Positions 11,769 through 22,800 of a stretch of DNA of 64,000 bases are shown piece after piece. Origin of the DNA: Gordionus sp. m RMFG-2023 (taxonomy: Eukaryota; Nematomorpha; Gordioida; Chordodea; Parachordodidae); NCBI RefSeq assembly GCF_954871325.1, contig NC_088775.1, forward strand, positions 12,315,561 to 12,379,560, written 5' to 3'. A program made the position numbers and the translations under genes. The notes beneath the pieces were generated by a model, which was not told the origin of the DNA, did no database searches, and saw only the letters and a program-made list of their open reading frames with translations. The first letter of the stretch is position 1. Each line of letters starts with the position of its first letter.

Positions 11769-11971
11769 AATTAAATTTACAAAATATACTGAGTTAAGTG
11801 CTAAAACTAACAAAAGTAAAATACAAAATTAAGATAAGCTATTTTTTTTATAAATAAATTAAAATCATGACAATAACGAATAATATTTTTGAACTATTTT
11901 TATTATCATATTAATGCTTATTTTTTCTTAATGAATAAGAAAAATCATTTATATAATTTTATGTTTACTAG

Positions 11972-12362
11972 CAGAGTTGTACATTTGCTCAAAATAAAAA
12001 GATCGTAAAATTTGAAGATCTTTTATTTTTTAAAAATTTTGTGTAACGATCTTCAAAGATCTTCATGATATTTATTTTTTTACCCCTTTATTAAAAGCCC
12101 AGATGTTTTTCAATTTTATTAATATAATATTTCTTTTATGTTTTATACCTCTCCTCCTGCCTTGATGAAAATTGAAAAACATCTGGGCTTTTAATAAAGG
12201 GGGGGTAAAAAAATAAATATCATGAAGATCTTTGAAGATCGTTACACAAAATTTTTAAAAAATAAAAGATCTTCAAATTTTACGATCTTTAAAGATCTTG
12301 CTCAAATTTTTGAGCTAGATCTCGCTCAAAAATCTTCAAAGAAGATCTTTTGTACAACTCTG
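11972..12362. mobile_element. 391-bp palindromic hAT-like MITE (family G, copy 1)
   Basis: The terminal repeat is CAGAGTTGTACA at both ends and the exact 8-bp duplication TTTACTAG lies at 11964-11971 and 12363-12370. Inside, two arms of about 120 bp (roughly 11998-12120 and 12165-12290) are almost perfect inverted copies around a spacer of about 45 bases, so the single strand can fold into one long hairpin. GATCTT motifs repeat many times along both arms. A 140-bp relative is at 39965-40104. Confidence 0.86.
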
Positions 12363-12370
12363 TTTACTAG

Positions 12371-12984
12371 TTAGGTAAGCAAAGAAATAAATGCGAATTT
12401 TTTAACAATATAAAAAAAAAATTGTATTTTTCAAAAAAAATATTTTATAAATAATAATCAATTTATCCTTAAAAGTGTTTAATTGCAATTGTGTTGTTAA
12501 AAATTTTAATATCCTTTAACTCAAGAAGTTTTTGATAAGTATTAATTGATTATAGGAAAACCAACACCAAATTTATGAAATTTGATAAGGAAATCAATAT
12601 TAAAATTCAAAATTTTTTAAATAGCGAAATCCAAAAATTAATTCATAATTCCGAAAAATATATTGGCTATCTAAATGAAACTTATAACTAATTTTTTTTA
12701 ATCACAAGCTGGATGGAAGCCGAATTAAAGGCACTCTTGTTTTAGGAACAATAAATAATATCTTTTAAATTATTAAAATTATATAGTATATATACAATTG
12801 ATAAAAAATTTCAAAACGTTTTTTTAAAATTAAGCTTCAAATGAACTTTGGCTCCAACAGTCGTTAGGTGCAGAGAGGAGATTTTTATCGTTTAAAAGAA
12901 TAAGTTTTCTGAATAAGCAGGGTGAATCAAAATCCCTTATCTAATTTATGATTGGCATCAATTAAAATAAATAACCATAACTGA
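12371..12984. other. intergenic, AT-rich
   Basis: No gene, RNA or terminal repeat is supported. Confidence 0.35.
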
Positions 12985-13935
12985 CATAGGCGTGGCAATA
13001 AATTTGATAGTAGGGGGAAGGAAAATATTTGGATTTTTTCGGTAAACTTATTGTAGGTCTTTGTCTACATTCGATTTTTAAATTAAATATGGGTTTACAT
13101 TTCCTTTTTTTACAATGCTTATTTTCTAAAAATTTGAATTATATTCATTATTTTAAAATATTATTAACTTCCTATATATTTTTTTTCAAATTCTCTTTTA
13201 TAGTGATATCTTTATTGTATGAATTGAATTTTTGAGGGACAGGGGGAGTTGGAGGTATGCGAGAGGAGCAGCGTCTACATGAGCGGGAGGGGTAGGAACA
13301 GTTTGCATCCTATTTTTTGGAGGGGGTAGGCGGCTTTAATGGGGGTAGGATATTGGGGGGTTATCTATTGAATTTTGAGATAAAATAGGACAAAATTTAT
13401 TGCTGTAAAAATTAATAATTTTATTATAGAACTATTATAATACAATTCATCGACCGAATCTATATATTGCAAACAATCATACACATTGTTTCACAAATAA
13501 AACTTTCTGCTATCCTTTTAAATTACATTTATAAGGTTTAGATATCAGCAAGCTCATAAAGTTATAATCATGAATTCATTGTAAATAATGGAGGATTTAA
13601 TTGAATTTATCTAAAAAAATCCTTTATATTCACAAAATATCGATAGTTGGTAGTAGAGATAGATTAATTTAAGTTATCCTTTATAAATTCTCTGAAAAGA
13701 GTATCATTATAATTAAAAAGGTGAAAATAATAATGGGGAGGGGAAATATCGCCGGCGAAGGTGGGGGGATTTTTTAGGGGGGTAGGTAAAGATTTTCGAA
13801 GGGGGTTTGCATCCAGTGAAAATCCTGTCATGTAGACGCTGGAGAGGAGGCATCTTAAAATGATATTTACAAGAACTGGTAAATTTCAGAAGGAGAGGAG
13901 AACTTTACCCTCTTCACTCTCTGGCCTCACCTATG
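12985..13935 (+). mobile_element. hAT-like element (family B, copy 3), interrupted by another element
   Basis: The left end is CATAGGCGTGGC and the right end is the complement of CATAGGTGAGGCC. The flanking octamers ATAACTGA and ATTATTGA agree at 6 of 8 positions, so this is an older insertion. Without the nested element at 13269-13841 only about 370 bp are its own. The 68-codon frame at 13029-13235 is chance Phe/Leu-rich reading. Confidence 0.62.
13269..13841. mobile_element. 573-bp hAT-like element (family H) nested in the family B element
   Basis: The inverted ends are CAGCGTCTACATGA at both sides, with G-rich tracts just inside. The exact 8-bp duplication GAGAGGAG flanks it at 13261-13268 and 13842-13849. 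No coding sequence. A decayed copy beginning with the same CAGCGTCTACAT lies at 14597. Confidence 0.83.
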
Positions 13936-14997
13936 ATTATTGAACATTTTTACTAAATAAAAATGAATTCTGCATATTTATGAATATTAATGTTTTATAT
14001 GGTATCACTAATAAAAATACAAAATTAACTGCTTCTCTAATGCTAAAATTGATGCTTCGTCACTGCAATGACCCCTTAAAAAAATATATTTAATTTATCT
14101 TAATTATAATCAATGATATTATAGTTAGCATTTTTATCATAAGTTGAATTACATTAATGATCTTTAAATTTATATTATAAGTTGAAGTTTAAGATGGGTG
14201 AAATACATTCATAACTTTTAAGTTTTATAACATAATATCCATTTTGGCATAATACATAATATTACAGAATTGTTAAAAAAATTAAATAAATATTAGAAAA
14301 CAACGATTAAGATTTAATTTGAATATTTTTCGATGTATAATATTTTATGATATTTAGCTTGACAAGTTGGGTATTTAGATTAGATTAGATTATTCAAATG
14401 AGTTGACAAGCATCAATCTTTTAATTCAGCTACCAATAATTATCCATAAAGCTCAAAATATATTTATTTCATTGATTATCATGGATTTAAATTAAACCTA
14501 AATAAAAATAATTAAATTATACATTCCATATAACAATCTTTACTAATCAAAACAACATTTTTTAAATAAATATATTAAGTTATACAATAAATCAAGCAGC
14601 GTCTACATAGGAGAAAAGGGTAGGATTTATATCTGTAAATAGTTTTAGCTCGCCACCCATACTCGCCTATCTAAGTGGGCGGAATGACCGGCGGGTTAAA
14701 AAATTATCAACTTTTATTTTAATAATTAAAAATCATTTAAGTAAACATTTAAAAATATATTTGCTCAATGCCAATTTCAACATTTTTGATACTAAAGTTC
14801 TGACAACTGAGGATGGCGGACGAAATTATTTAAGTTAAAAAATATATCAAAAACTTGTTGGATTAGATTTTCATGGAAGTATACAACATCGATGTAGATG
14901 ATAATCAAATTTTACTCGTTTCCCCAAAAGCATAGATACTTTAATTAAATGACATAAATTATAAATGCAATGTTTGATAAACCCAAACAGATGGGAG
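13936..14997. other. AT-rich spacer with a truncated family H end
   Basis: CAGCGTCTACATAG at 14597, followed by a G/C-rich patch to about 14700 (around GCTCGCCACCC and GGGCGGAATGACC), looks like a left end of the element type at 13269 whose right end is lost. The rest holds nothing that I can support. Confidence 0.4.
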
Positions 14998-15206
14998 TAG
15001 TGTTGTTAAACGGCTCAATTTGAATCGCTAACTATGTATTTAAGCCAAAAAATATTATGCAAGCCTGAAGATTTGCTCATAAATGGCACCATAAAAGTTT
15101 AGACATCTGTTAACGAAATTTAGAGGTTTAGGAAATACCTTTCTTCCTAAAATATTGAGTTAGCCGTTTTAAAAATCAGCTCAAATCTAGCGGTTTAATA
15201 ATAGTA
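14998..15206. mobile_element. palindromic MITE (family C, copy 2)
   Basis: The end TAGTGTTGTTAAACGGCTC at the left is repeated inverted at the right (AGCGGTTTAATAATAGTA). The exact 8-bp duplication GATGGGAG flanks it at 14990-14997 and 15207-15214. This copy defines the borders of family C best. Confidence 0.84.
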
Positions 15207-17030
15207 GATGGGAGGTGTCTAAGTTCTCAATAATTAAAAAATATTTATAAAAATTTTTTTTTTACCTTTTAAAATCAAATTAACCATTAATCAGAACAGA
15301 ATTCGAATTTGCTAGTCACGACATCACTTTCTAAGTTCTCAATAATTCAGGCGCGTCGCTAGCCTTTACAACCTCAGGGGGCTTAGCTAAAAAATATTTA
15401 TGGGGGCTTCGCCCACCCCATAACCCCCAATTCGCGGTCCTTCGGGCCGCTTTTGCCTGGCCTTTGGCAGGGTTTTATATTAATATATTATACTTTTTTA
15501 AAATGTTAACTCTGAACAATTATTCTGAATTTCATATTTTGTCATTTATTATATTAAGCATACAAAATAAACTGGTATATAAATAATTAAAACATTTCAA
15601 AACATTTCTAAAAATAATATTTTTTAATACAAAATCTATTTATTACAGTATAAAATATTTTCGATCTCTGATATAAAAAAAAATTGCGTCTAAAAAATTA
15701 CAAGTAATAAAAAAGATTGATTAATTCATACATATGTCTCAATTGATAATGGTTTTTAAAAACCACATTTGAAATGATATAATTTTTAGCAACTTACACC
15801 TTACATTGACAAAAGGTTATTAAAATAATATAACTCTCTGTTACCATTTTAGACAATGTTTTATAGAATGGACTAATAAGGAAAAATTTATAGGCCTAAA
15901 CCAAATCAACAATTTTTGAAGAAGAGAGTATAAACGACCTATCAAATCATAAAACTATATGGTAGTTAGAGCTCTCTTTTAGATGACATGATGGAAGCTA
16001 GATAAGTAATCGAGTAAATTATTGTGAGATATTAAATTTCTAAAAGATTATCTTCCATTTTAAATGATATATAAACGACTACACAGTTGACCATTATTGT
16101 TTATCTAAAATATGTAATCATATGCTCTCAGTCGTTGTAGTAATAATTTTATTACATAGCCACACAAAAAATAGATGCTAGTTAATTTGCAGTCATAGCC
16201 ATAACACTCACGATGGTAACCCATATCAGAATTTATTATGTTAGATAAATTGGTAAAACAAAAACACTAAAAATCTTTGGAAGAAATAATTATGCAAATA
16301 TATTGAAGCCTGAGAGCCTGAGGTTATTTACACGGTAAGGATGCCATATTAGAAATGAAATATTTTCTAAGTATAAAATAAGGACCAGAATGATATGATA
16401 AAACACTTAAGATTTTATATATTCACCATCTCTAGTTGGTATATTATATCTTAAAATAATAGTAGTTTGTAATAATATAAAAAAATATACTTGTATTAAA
16501 AATTTAATTCAAAACTGTTTTTCGAAAAAGAAAAAAATAGCTTTCCTAAAAACATGTATATCAAATTTATTACATCTATTGCAGGATGAATAATAAAATG
16601 TACAATTTTTAAAATTATTACAACTAAATAGATGGCGTTAAATACTTAATGCAAATTGTTACTATATTTATTATCAAAACCATTTATTAGTAAAATTTAT
16701 TATAATATTAACTGTAATATATTATATAACTGTCAAATACGTCTATAAAAGTGATATCTTATCTAATATTTTATAAACAACTGTATATAGTAGAGGATTA
16801 TAAACTATATGTCTACTTAATATTTATAAATTTATAAAGAAATCTCTTATACTTATTTATACCTTGAAAATATTTTTAGGAATAGATATGATAATAAAAT
16901 TTAAAAATAAATATACAGTTGATTAGTCATTTTAAACTCGGCTAATTACAATATTAAATTTGTTAATTTTAAATAATATATGATTATATTTATTTAATTA
17001 GGGTTATATAATAATTTAAATAATTAAAAG

Positions 17031-17248
17031 TGTTAAGGTTGGCAGGGAGTTAGACAAGATTTAACAAAAATTTAAGACTTTTATTTATAAAAATATATAT
17101 AAAATATTTTAACTGAAAATACAAAAAATTTTTTTCTTTATATATACATATTAAGTGAAGTTAATATAAATTGTGTTAATTAAATGAATGCGACATATAA
17201 AAATTTGCGCAACAACCAGTATGATAAAATAATTATCCATGTTTAACA
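17031..17248 (-). repeat. LTR (3' on the minus strand) of the short LTR element
   Basis: 218 bp, TG...CA ended, matching 19356-19583. This copy carries a short extra stretch after the first 30 bases and lacks part of the middle of the other copy. Confidence 0.8.
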
Positions 17249-17720
17249 TTCCACCCTCTAAAGGAACCCCGCTTAGATTCTCTTTAGACGTAAATCTTTT
17301 GTGTTCAAGGAGTTTCCCATCTATTTTTGATCATAAAATCTGTCAATCTGTCATAGTTTCGTATTGGAAAATGATAGTTATTTTGGTTGTTAAATCTTTG
17401 GTTGCCATAATATGTTCAAATCTGCCATGATTGTCTAAACTGATGTTTGTAATTATTATCATAAAGTCTGTTGTTCTCAATATATGGCATCATCTGGGCA
17501 TTGTGATTTAATATTACTTGGTTTTTGTTCGTAAATTTTCCTATCTTGTCTTACTCCCTTCAAATTTTTGAAAAACGGTTTAGTTGTTCATATGATTTGA
17601 CTTTGTCACCCTATGTTAATTATTATCATTGTTTATTATTAAATATATATGCGAAGATTATAAATGATTTTAGAATATAGGTATTATTAAATAACATCGT
17701 AATAAAATAAGAATCGTCGA

Positions 17721-18060
17721 ATAATCGAAATAGAATTAATTTAATGAATATCGAATTTGATTAAGAATAATTGAAGTAGAATAAATTAATCAAATATTGA
17801 ATAATCGAAATAGAATTAATTTAATGAATATCGAATTTGATTAAGAATAATTGAAGTAGAATAAATTAATCAAATATTGAATAATCGAAATAGAATTAAT
17901 TTAATGAATATAGAATTTGATTAAGAATAATTGAAGTAGAATAAATTAATCAAATATTGAATAATCGAAATAGAATTAATTTAATGAATATCGAATTTGA
18001 TTAAGAATAATTGAAGTAGAATAAATTAATCAAATATTGAATAATCAAAATAAAATGAAT
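17721..18060. repeat. 80-bp tandem array, four full units plus a partial
   Basis: Units start at 17721, 17801, 17881 and 17961 and are nearly identical (begins ATAATCGAAATAGAATTAAT), with a broken fifth from 18041. Each unit itself is built from related sub-motifs (GAATAATCGAA, GAATAATTGAA, GAATATCGAA). The array lies inside the short LTR element. Downstream, to about 18240, is a degenerate series of GCGTTTTAT motifs. Confidence 0.9.
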
Positions 18061-19355
18061 GATTGGTCGCGTTTTATTTTTATTTTATATTATATATATT
18101 GCGTTTTAGATAATAGCGTTTTACGTTTCTCAATATCGTGTTTTATATAATAGATTTCAAAATATATCATTTATTTTAATTCCGCGTTTTTTATAATATA
18201 TCATTTTATATTTATTTTTAATTACGCGTTATCACTATTAAATTTCAATTTTATCATCATTTTTTTTTAAATATCTTTAATTGTAGCATTTTGTATAATA
18301 ATTTTTTTTATTAATTTTAATTTTAAATTTCAATTATTTTTATTTTTTAAATTTTACTCCCTTATTTTTCAATATAAACAACTTTTTCATATCATAAATT
18401 ATCTTTAAATTGTTCTTTCTAAAAAGAATTTTATTTCCCTTTCCATTTCCATTTCTAATATATGATTTCCATATCATATTCTTAAAAATTTTTTTATCAT
18501 CAAGATGTTTGACTATCACCTTGCCTCTCTTAATAATAATTGTTTGAAATTTCTTTATTTTCACAGTTTTTTTAAATTTTTTATCAATTATAAAAGTTTT
18601 TATTTCATTATTTTCTTTAATGTTTATTTCCTTATTTTCTATAATCACAAATATTTCAAATTTTATTATATAATTTATCTCTTTTAGTTTCTAAGAATCT
18701 TTTTCATTTTGAATATTTGGTTCTAATTCAATATTTTTCAATGTATTACAATAATTTTTAGACTGAATTTTGTCAATATAAAATCTATAATGATCCGGGA
18801 ATAGAATTAAATATGGCCCATCTACATAATATTTTTTAATTATAGCTAAGAATTTATCTTTAGGTAATTCAGTTAATTCCCACACTTGGTCATAATCCCA
18901 GAAATCAAAAATACGAAAAATATCAATGGGTAGGTCATCAAGAAATTTAACTGTTAATTCATTACTAAGGAAATATTTTTTAAGGTTATCTAAGTATTCA
19001 TATATGTTTATTATTACTGATTTATATTTAATTTATTAAGTTATTTTTTACAACTCTTTAATAACTTCTTTTTTTTTACTTGGATTTAGAATATTTTGTA
19101 AATCGTCATTGGTTTTACTCTATAGAATTCATAACCTATTGTCTAACTATCATATTGGTTATTGTAAGTTCATATACCCAATTTTAGTAATCATTACCAT
19201 TTATAACAACTCCATATCCATGATAGATTCGCCTAGTTTGATATTAAGTTTAGTAATTATCTTCATTGTTGTTTTATACATTTGATCTAAATTATATTTT
19301 GTAGAAAAAAAAAAAAATTTAAAAGATTTTAAAATTGTAAATTCCGCTGCCACCA

Positions 19356-19583
19356 TGTTAAGGTTGGCAGGGAGTTAGACAAGATTTTTATTTATAAAAA
19401 TATATATATAATATTTTAACTGCAAATACAAAAAAATTATTCTTTATATATACAAAAAACAAATAATTTAAAAGAAACTATTAAGTGAAGTTAATATAAA
19501 TTGTGTTAATTAAATGAATGCGACATATAAAAATTTGCGCTATATAACAACCAGTATAATAAAATAATTATCCATGTTTAACA
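19356..19583 (-). repeat. LTR (5' on the minus strand) of the short LTR element
   Basis: 228 bp, the partner of 17031-17248. On the minus strand it is followed directly by TGGTGGCAGCGG, a plausible primer-binding site. Confidence 0.8.
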
Positions 19584-19615
19584 AAAAGTCAATTAAACTT
19601 CAACTGTTAAAGCTA

Positions 19616-19777
19616 TGAAGTGTTTTATTAAATAAGTAAAATAGGTAAAGTAAGTAAAAGTATATTTAATACAAAATATCACGTATATATATATATCATG
19701 AATTCAATCCTTCAGGTTATATAATTTACAAACGAAAAGTTAAAATTATATTCAATTTAAATTCAATTTATATTACA
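19616..19777 (-). repeat. 3' LTR of the gypsy element
   Basis: About 162 bp, ended TG...CA, almost identical to 23758-23917 apart from a few bases at the left edge and a dinucleotide difference in an AT run. Confidence 0.88.
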
Positions 19778-19787
19778 GTTCTCCCCA

Positions 19788-22349
19788 CTATAAATTGAAT
19801 TCATCGTGATAACGTAATGGGGGTTTCGAAACTCTTTTTTCAAGAGTTGTATTCTCATGTTCTGCCTTTTCCACTTCTTCGGTCAACGTAACAGGCATTT
19901 CCTTCTCTTGTGTATGTGCATCCCTCAATTGATCTGCATGCTTGTTTTTAACGATCCCCTCTGATTCCACATCGTACAATATTGCGCTTTTTCGTTGTAA
20001 CACTTTTCCTTCATGCCACCCTGCTGTCCTTTCGTTTGCTATCCAAACTTTTTGCTGCTCTACAAACTCCCGAGGTTCAACACTTCTATCTTTGTAGTAC
20101 TTTTGTTTCCATAGAGCGTTTTCCGTCCTTTCTCTCGTTGATAATTTCCACTGATCCAATGTCGTCCTAAGCGACCTTCCAAACATCATCTCGGCAGGAG
20201 ATTTACCAGTAGTTGCATTGGGAGTATTACGGTGAGTAATTAAAACATTTGCTAAATTTAACTGGTCCGGAGTTCCACATCTCCTTCCAGCATAGAAACG
20301 CGTCTTTATCGTCCGTATATATCGTTCAGCCAAACCATTCGATTTGGGGCTATAAGGGGCCGATCTAAAATGTTTTATATTGTTTTTAAAAAGAAACGTT
20401 TTGAATTCAGATCCAGTAAACTGAGTACCGTTATCTGAGACAATGTAGCGAGGTAACCCAAATCTAGCGAAATAATTACGCAGATTATTTATTACACTCG
20501 CCGAATTAATATGTGTTAAAATTGCAACTTCAACCCATTTGGTAAAAGCGTCTACGCAAATTAACCAATATTTTCCAGATACGGGGCCTGTCAAATCAAT
20601 GTGTAATCGTTCCCAAGGTCGGGTAGGAATGTTCCAATTGTATAATGGCACTTCTTTAGCTCCCGGCCTTCCTTCTTGACAACTCTTACAACATTTAAAA
20701 AAGTCTTCAACATCCGTATCGAGATTTGTCCAAAACACGTAATATCTACATAATGATTTCATCCCCACTATCCCAGGATATCCTCGATGAATCACATATA
20801 AAACCTCCTTTTTTAAAATATCTGGAATAATAATTATATTATTATAAAATAATAATCCTTCTTCGAACGAAATATTATCTTTAATCGAAATATATTTTTT
20901 TACAATCTCCGAATAATTATTTATATTATCAATATACCAATGATTTTTTATTAATTTAATAATCTCTTTTAGGTTTATATCATTGCTCGTTTCACTTACG
21001 ACTTTACTGCGTGTGAAAGATAAATCCTCTATTAAATTAATTTTCAATCCTCTGATTTCTTCTTCGAATTTTTTTGTAACTTCATTGGTTTTTGCTTTCT
21101 CTACCCCCAAACGGGACAGAGCATCGGCACATTTATTTTGATTACCTGGTCTATATATTATCTCATAATCATAATTTAATAGTTTCGTCCCCCACCGTAT
21201 TAAACGGTTATTTGTTATTTTGTTAAGATCTCTTTTATCACATAAAATATTTTGTAATGGTTTATGATCAGTAACCAAGATAAAATGTCTTCCAAAAATA
21301 TATTGATGAAACTTCTCGATGGCGAACATGATCGCCGAAGCCTCCCGATCAATTGTGGCATAATTCTTTTCAGCCGCCGAAAGTGTCCTCGATGCGTAAG
21401 CAATCGGTTTCTCCTGGCCAGTAAGAAATCGGTGTGCAATAACAGCTCCTAGACCATCTTCGGAAGCGTCACAAGAAATCACGATAGGGATATCGGCTGA
21501 ATAAGGAATTATTGTATCTTCTTTTGACAATATATTTTTAACTTTAGTAAATAACTCATTTTCTTTAGCTGACCAAAACCAACCAACATTTTTACTCGTT
21601 AGTCGGTGTAAAGGCGCACAAATAGAATGCAAATTTTTAATAAATGCCTCATGATAATTCACTATTCCAAGAAATGAACGTAGTTCTTTAACATTGGAAG
21701 GTGTTTTAAAATTTTTTATAGCGCTAATCTTATCTTCTGTAGGGTGAATTCCGAAACTGTCAATAACATGACCTAAATAAGTGACTGACTTTTCTCCGAT
21801 TTTAATTTTATCGGTCGTCGTGGTCAGTCCAACCTTCTCAAATCTTCTTAATACTTCTTCCAAATTAACTATATGATCGGAATTATTCTCACCTGCAATA
21901 ATTATGTCGTCTAAAAATACACTAACCATAGGAATTCCCTTTAATAGGTTTTTCATAAAGCGTTGGAATATTATCGGAGCGTTAGTCAAACCAAATGGAA
22001 TTCTTTGGTATCGGTAATAACCGACATGTGTCGAAATTACTAAAAGGTCCCTACATTCTGGACTAACTCCGAATTGTAAAAATGCATCTCTTAAATCTAT
22101 TGTTGAAAATATTTTACCACCCGCGATTTTACTTGTTAGGTCGACGAAAGTTGGTAGTAAATCGTTATCGATCGCTAGATATTTGTTGATTGTTAAACGA
22201 AAATCTCCGCATATCCGTACGGCACCGGATTTCTTTAAGATATTAACCGTTGGCGTAGCCCAAGTGATTGGAGTTATTGTTGGATCCACCTTCTCGATAA
22301 CGCCTTCGTCTAAAAGTCTGTCCAACTCAGCTTCAATGGTTCGACGCAA
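19788..22349 (-). CDS. pol: gypsy Pol: reverse transcriptase, RNase H, integrase
   Basis: An 853-codon frame of the retroelement. From the N-terminus: the reverse transcriptase palm with QRIPFGLTNAP and VFLDDIIIAG (the [FY]xDD box, here LDD); an RNase H domain around DASEDGLGAVIA; an HHCC zinc finger (HRGYPGIVG, then CKSC); and an integrase core with HIDLTGP, SDNGTQFTG and the GLAERYIRTIK glutamate. It ends with a short basic C-terminal tail about 10 bases from the 3' LTR. The arrangement RT-RH-IN marks Ty3/gypsy. It belongs to the mobile element, not the host. Confidence 0.92.
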   Translation of the reverse strand: MRRTIEAELDRLLDEGVIEKVDPTITPITWATPTVNILKKSGAVRICGDFRLTINKYLAIDNDLLPTFVDLTSKIAGGKIFSTIDLRDAFLQFGVSPECRDLLVISTHVGYYRYQRIPFGLTNAPIIFQRFMKNLLKGIPMVSVFLDDIIIAGENNSDHIVNLEEVLRRFEKVGLTTTTDKIKIGEKSVTYLGHVIDSFGIHPTEDKISAIKNFKTPSNVKELRSFLGIVNYHEAFIKNLHSICAPLHRLTSKNVGWFWSAKENELFTKVKNILSKEDTIIPYSADIPIVISCDASEDGLGAVIAHRFLTGQEKPIAYASRTLSAAEKNYATIDREASAIMFAIEKFHQYIFGRHFILVTDHKPLQNILCDKRDLNKITNNRLIRWGTKLLNYDYEIIYRPGNQNKCADALSRLGVEKAKTNEVTKKFEEEIRGLKINLIEDLSFTRSKVVSETSNDINLKEIIKLIKNHWYIDNINNYSEIVKKYISIKDNISFEEGLLFYNNIIIIPDILKKEVLYVIHRGYPGIVGMKSLCRYYVFWTNLDTDVEDFFKCCKSCQEGRPGAKEVPLYNWNIPTRPWERLHIDLTGPVSGKYWLICVDAFTKWVEVAILTHINSASVINNLRNYFARFGLPRYIVSDNGTQFTGSEFKTFLFKNNIKHFRSAPYSPKSNGLAERYIRTIKTRFYAGRRCGTPDQLNLANVLITHRNTPNATTGKSPAEMMFGRSLRTTLDQWKLSTRERTENALWKQKYYKDRSVEPREFVEQQKVWIANERTAGWHEGKVLQRKSAILYDVESEGIVKNKHADQLRDAHTQEKEMPVTLTEEVEKAEHENTTLEKRVSKPPLRYHDEFNL

Positions 22350-22435
22350 CGGAAAAGGAACTCTTCTTGCTAGTAATGCAATCGGTAACGTGTTCGGTTC
22401 TATTCGGATGACTGCCTTTTGCAGTTTGATTTCAC

Positions 22436-22795
22436 CTAATTTTTTTTAAAAAATTGAGGGAATTTTGAAACAATCGTATTTAAAGAGGGAATATTCATAT
22501 TCATATTTATTTTATTAATACGAACTTCTTCCGGTAGTTTTATATCAAATTCTCTAATGAAAGGCATCCCAAAAATAAGGGAATTCTCCCCTTTAACTAC
22601 CCAAATAAGTAAAAATTTCGAAGTATTTTTTACTTTGACTTCTACGGTACATTTACCTAGTACTTCGATTTGGATATGATTATATCCCACTAATTTATAA
22701 GCCGGTGATAGTTGTGGTCTGCCAATACGATTCCAGGTGACCTCATCAATCACACTACACGCGGCGCCGGTATCAAACTCCATAGCTAGCTGCAA
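22436..22795 (-). CDS. gypsy protease segment
   Basis: About 119 codons with a retropepsin-type active-site stretch, FDTGAACSVID (D-T-G-A), followed by a flap-like region and MPFIREFDIKLP. It lies between the gag-like and pol-like frames of the retroelement and on the same strand. Confidence 0.78.
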   Translation of the reverse strand: MQLAMEFDTGAACSVIDEVTWNRIGRPQLSPAYKLVGYNHIQIEVLGKCTVEVKVKNTSKFLLIWVVKGENSLIFGMPFIREFDIKLPEEVRINKINMNMNIPSLNTIVSKFPQFFKKN

Positions 22796-22800
22796 CCCAT

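Larger units (their letters stand above)
17031..19583 (-). mobile_element. short LTR retroelement fossil, non-autonomous or decayed
   Basis: Two LTRs with ends TGTTAA...TTAACA lie at 17031-17248 and 19356-19583. They start with the same TGTTAAGGTTGGCAGGGAG and differ by small insertions. The exact 5-bp duplication AAAAG flanks the pair at 17026-17030 and 19584-19588. On the minus strand a primer-binding-like TGGTGGCAGC follows the right LTR, and a purine tract (around TTTAGAGGGTGGAA) precedes the left LTR, which fixes the orientation. The 2.1-kb interior has no recognisable pol. It has lysine/isoleucine-rich fragments around 18340-18885 and an 80-bp tandem array. It is broken, with no intact gene. 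The LTRs are moderately similar, so it is older than the gypsy element beside it. Confidence 0.8.

Noticed and set aside
17721-18060. Regular 80-bp repeats that could suggest a CRISPR-like array
   Set aside because: The whole unit is repeated with no variable spacers, and it lies inside an LTR element of an animal genome; it is a minisatellite.
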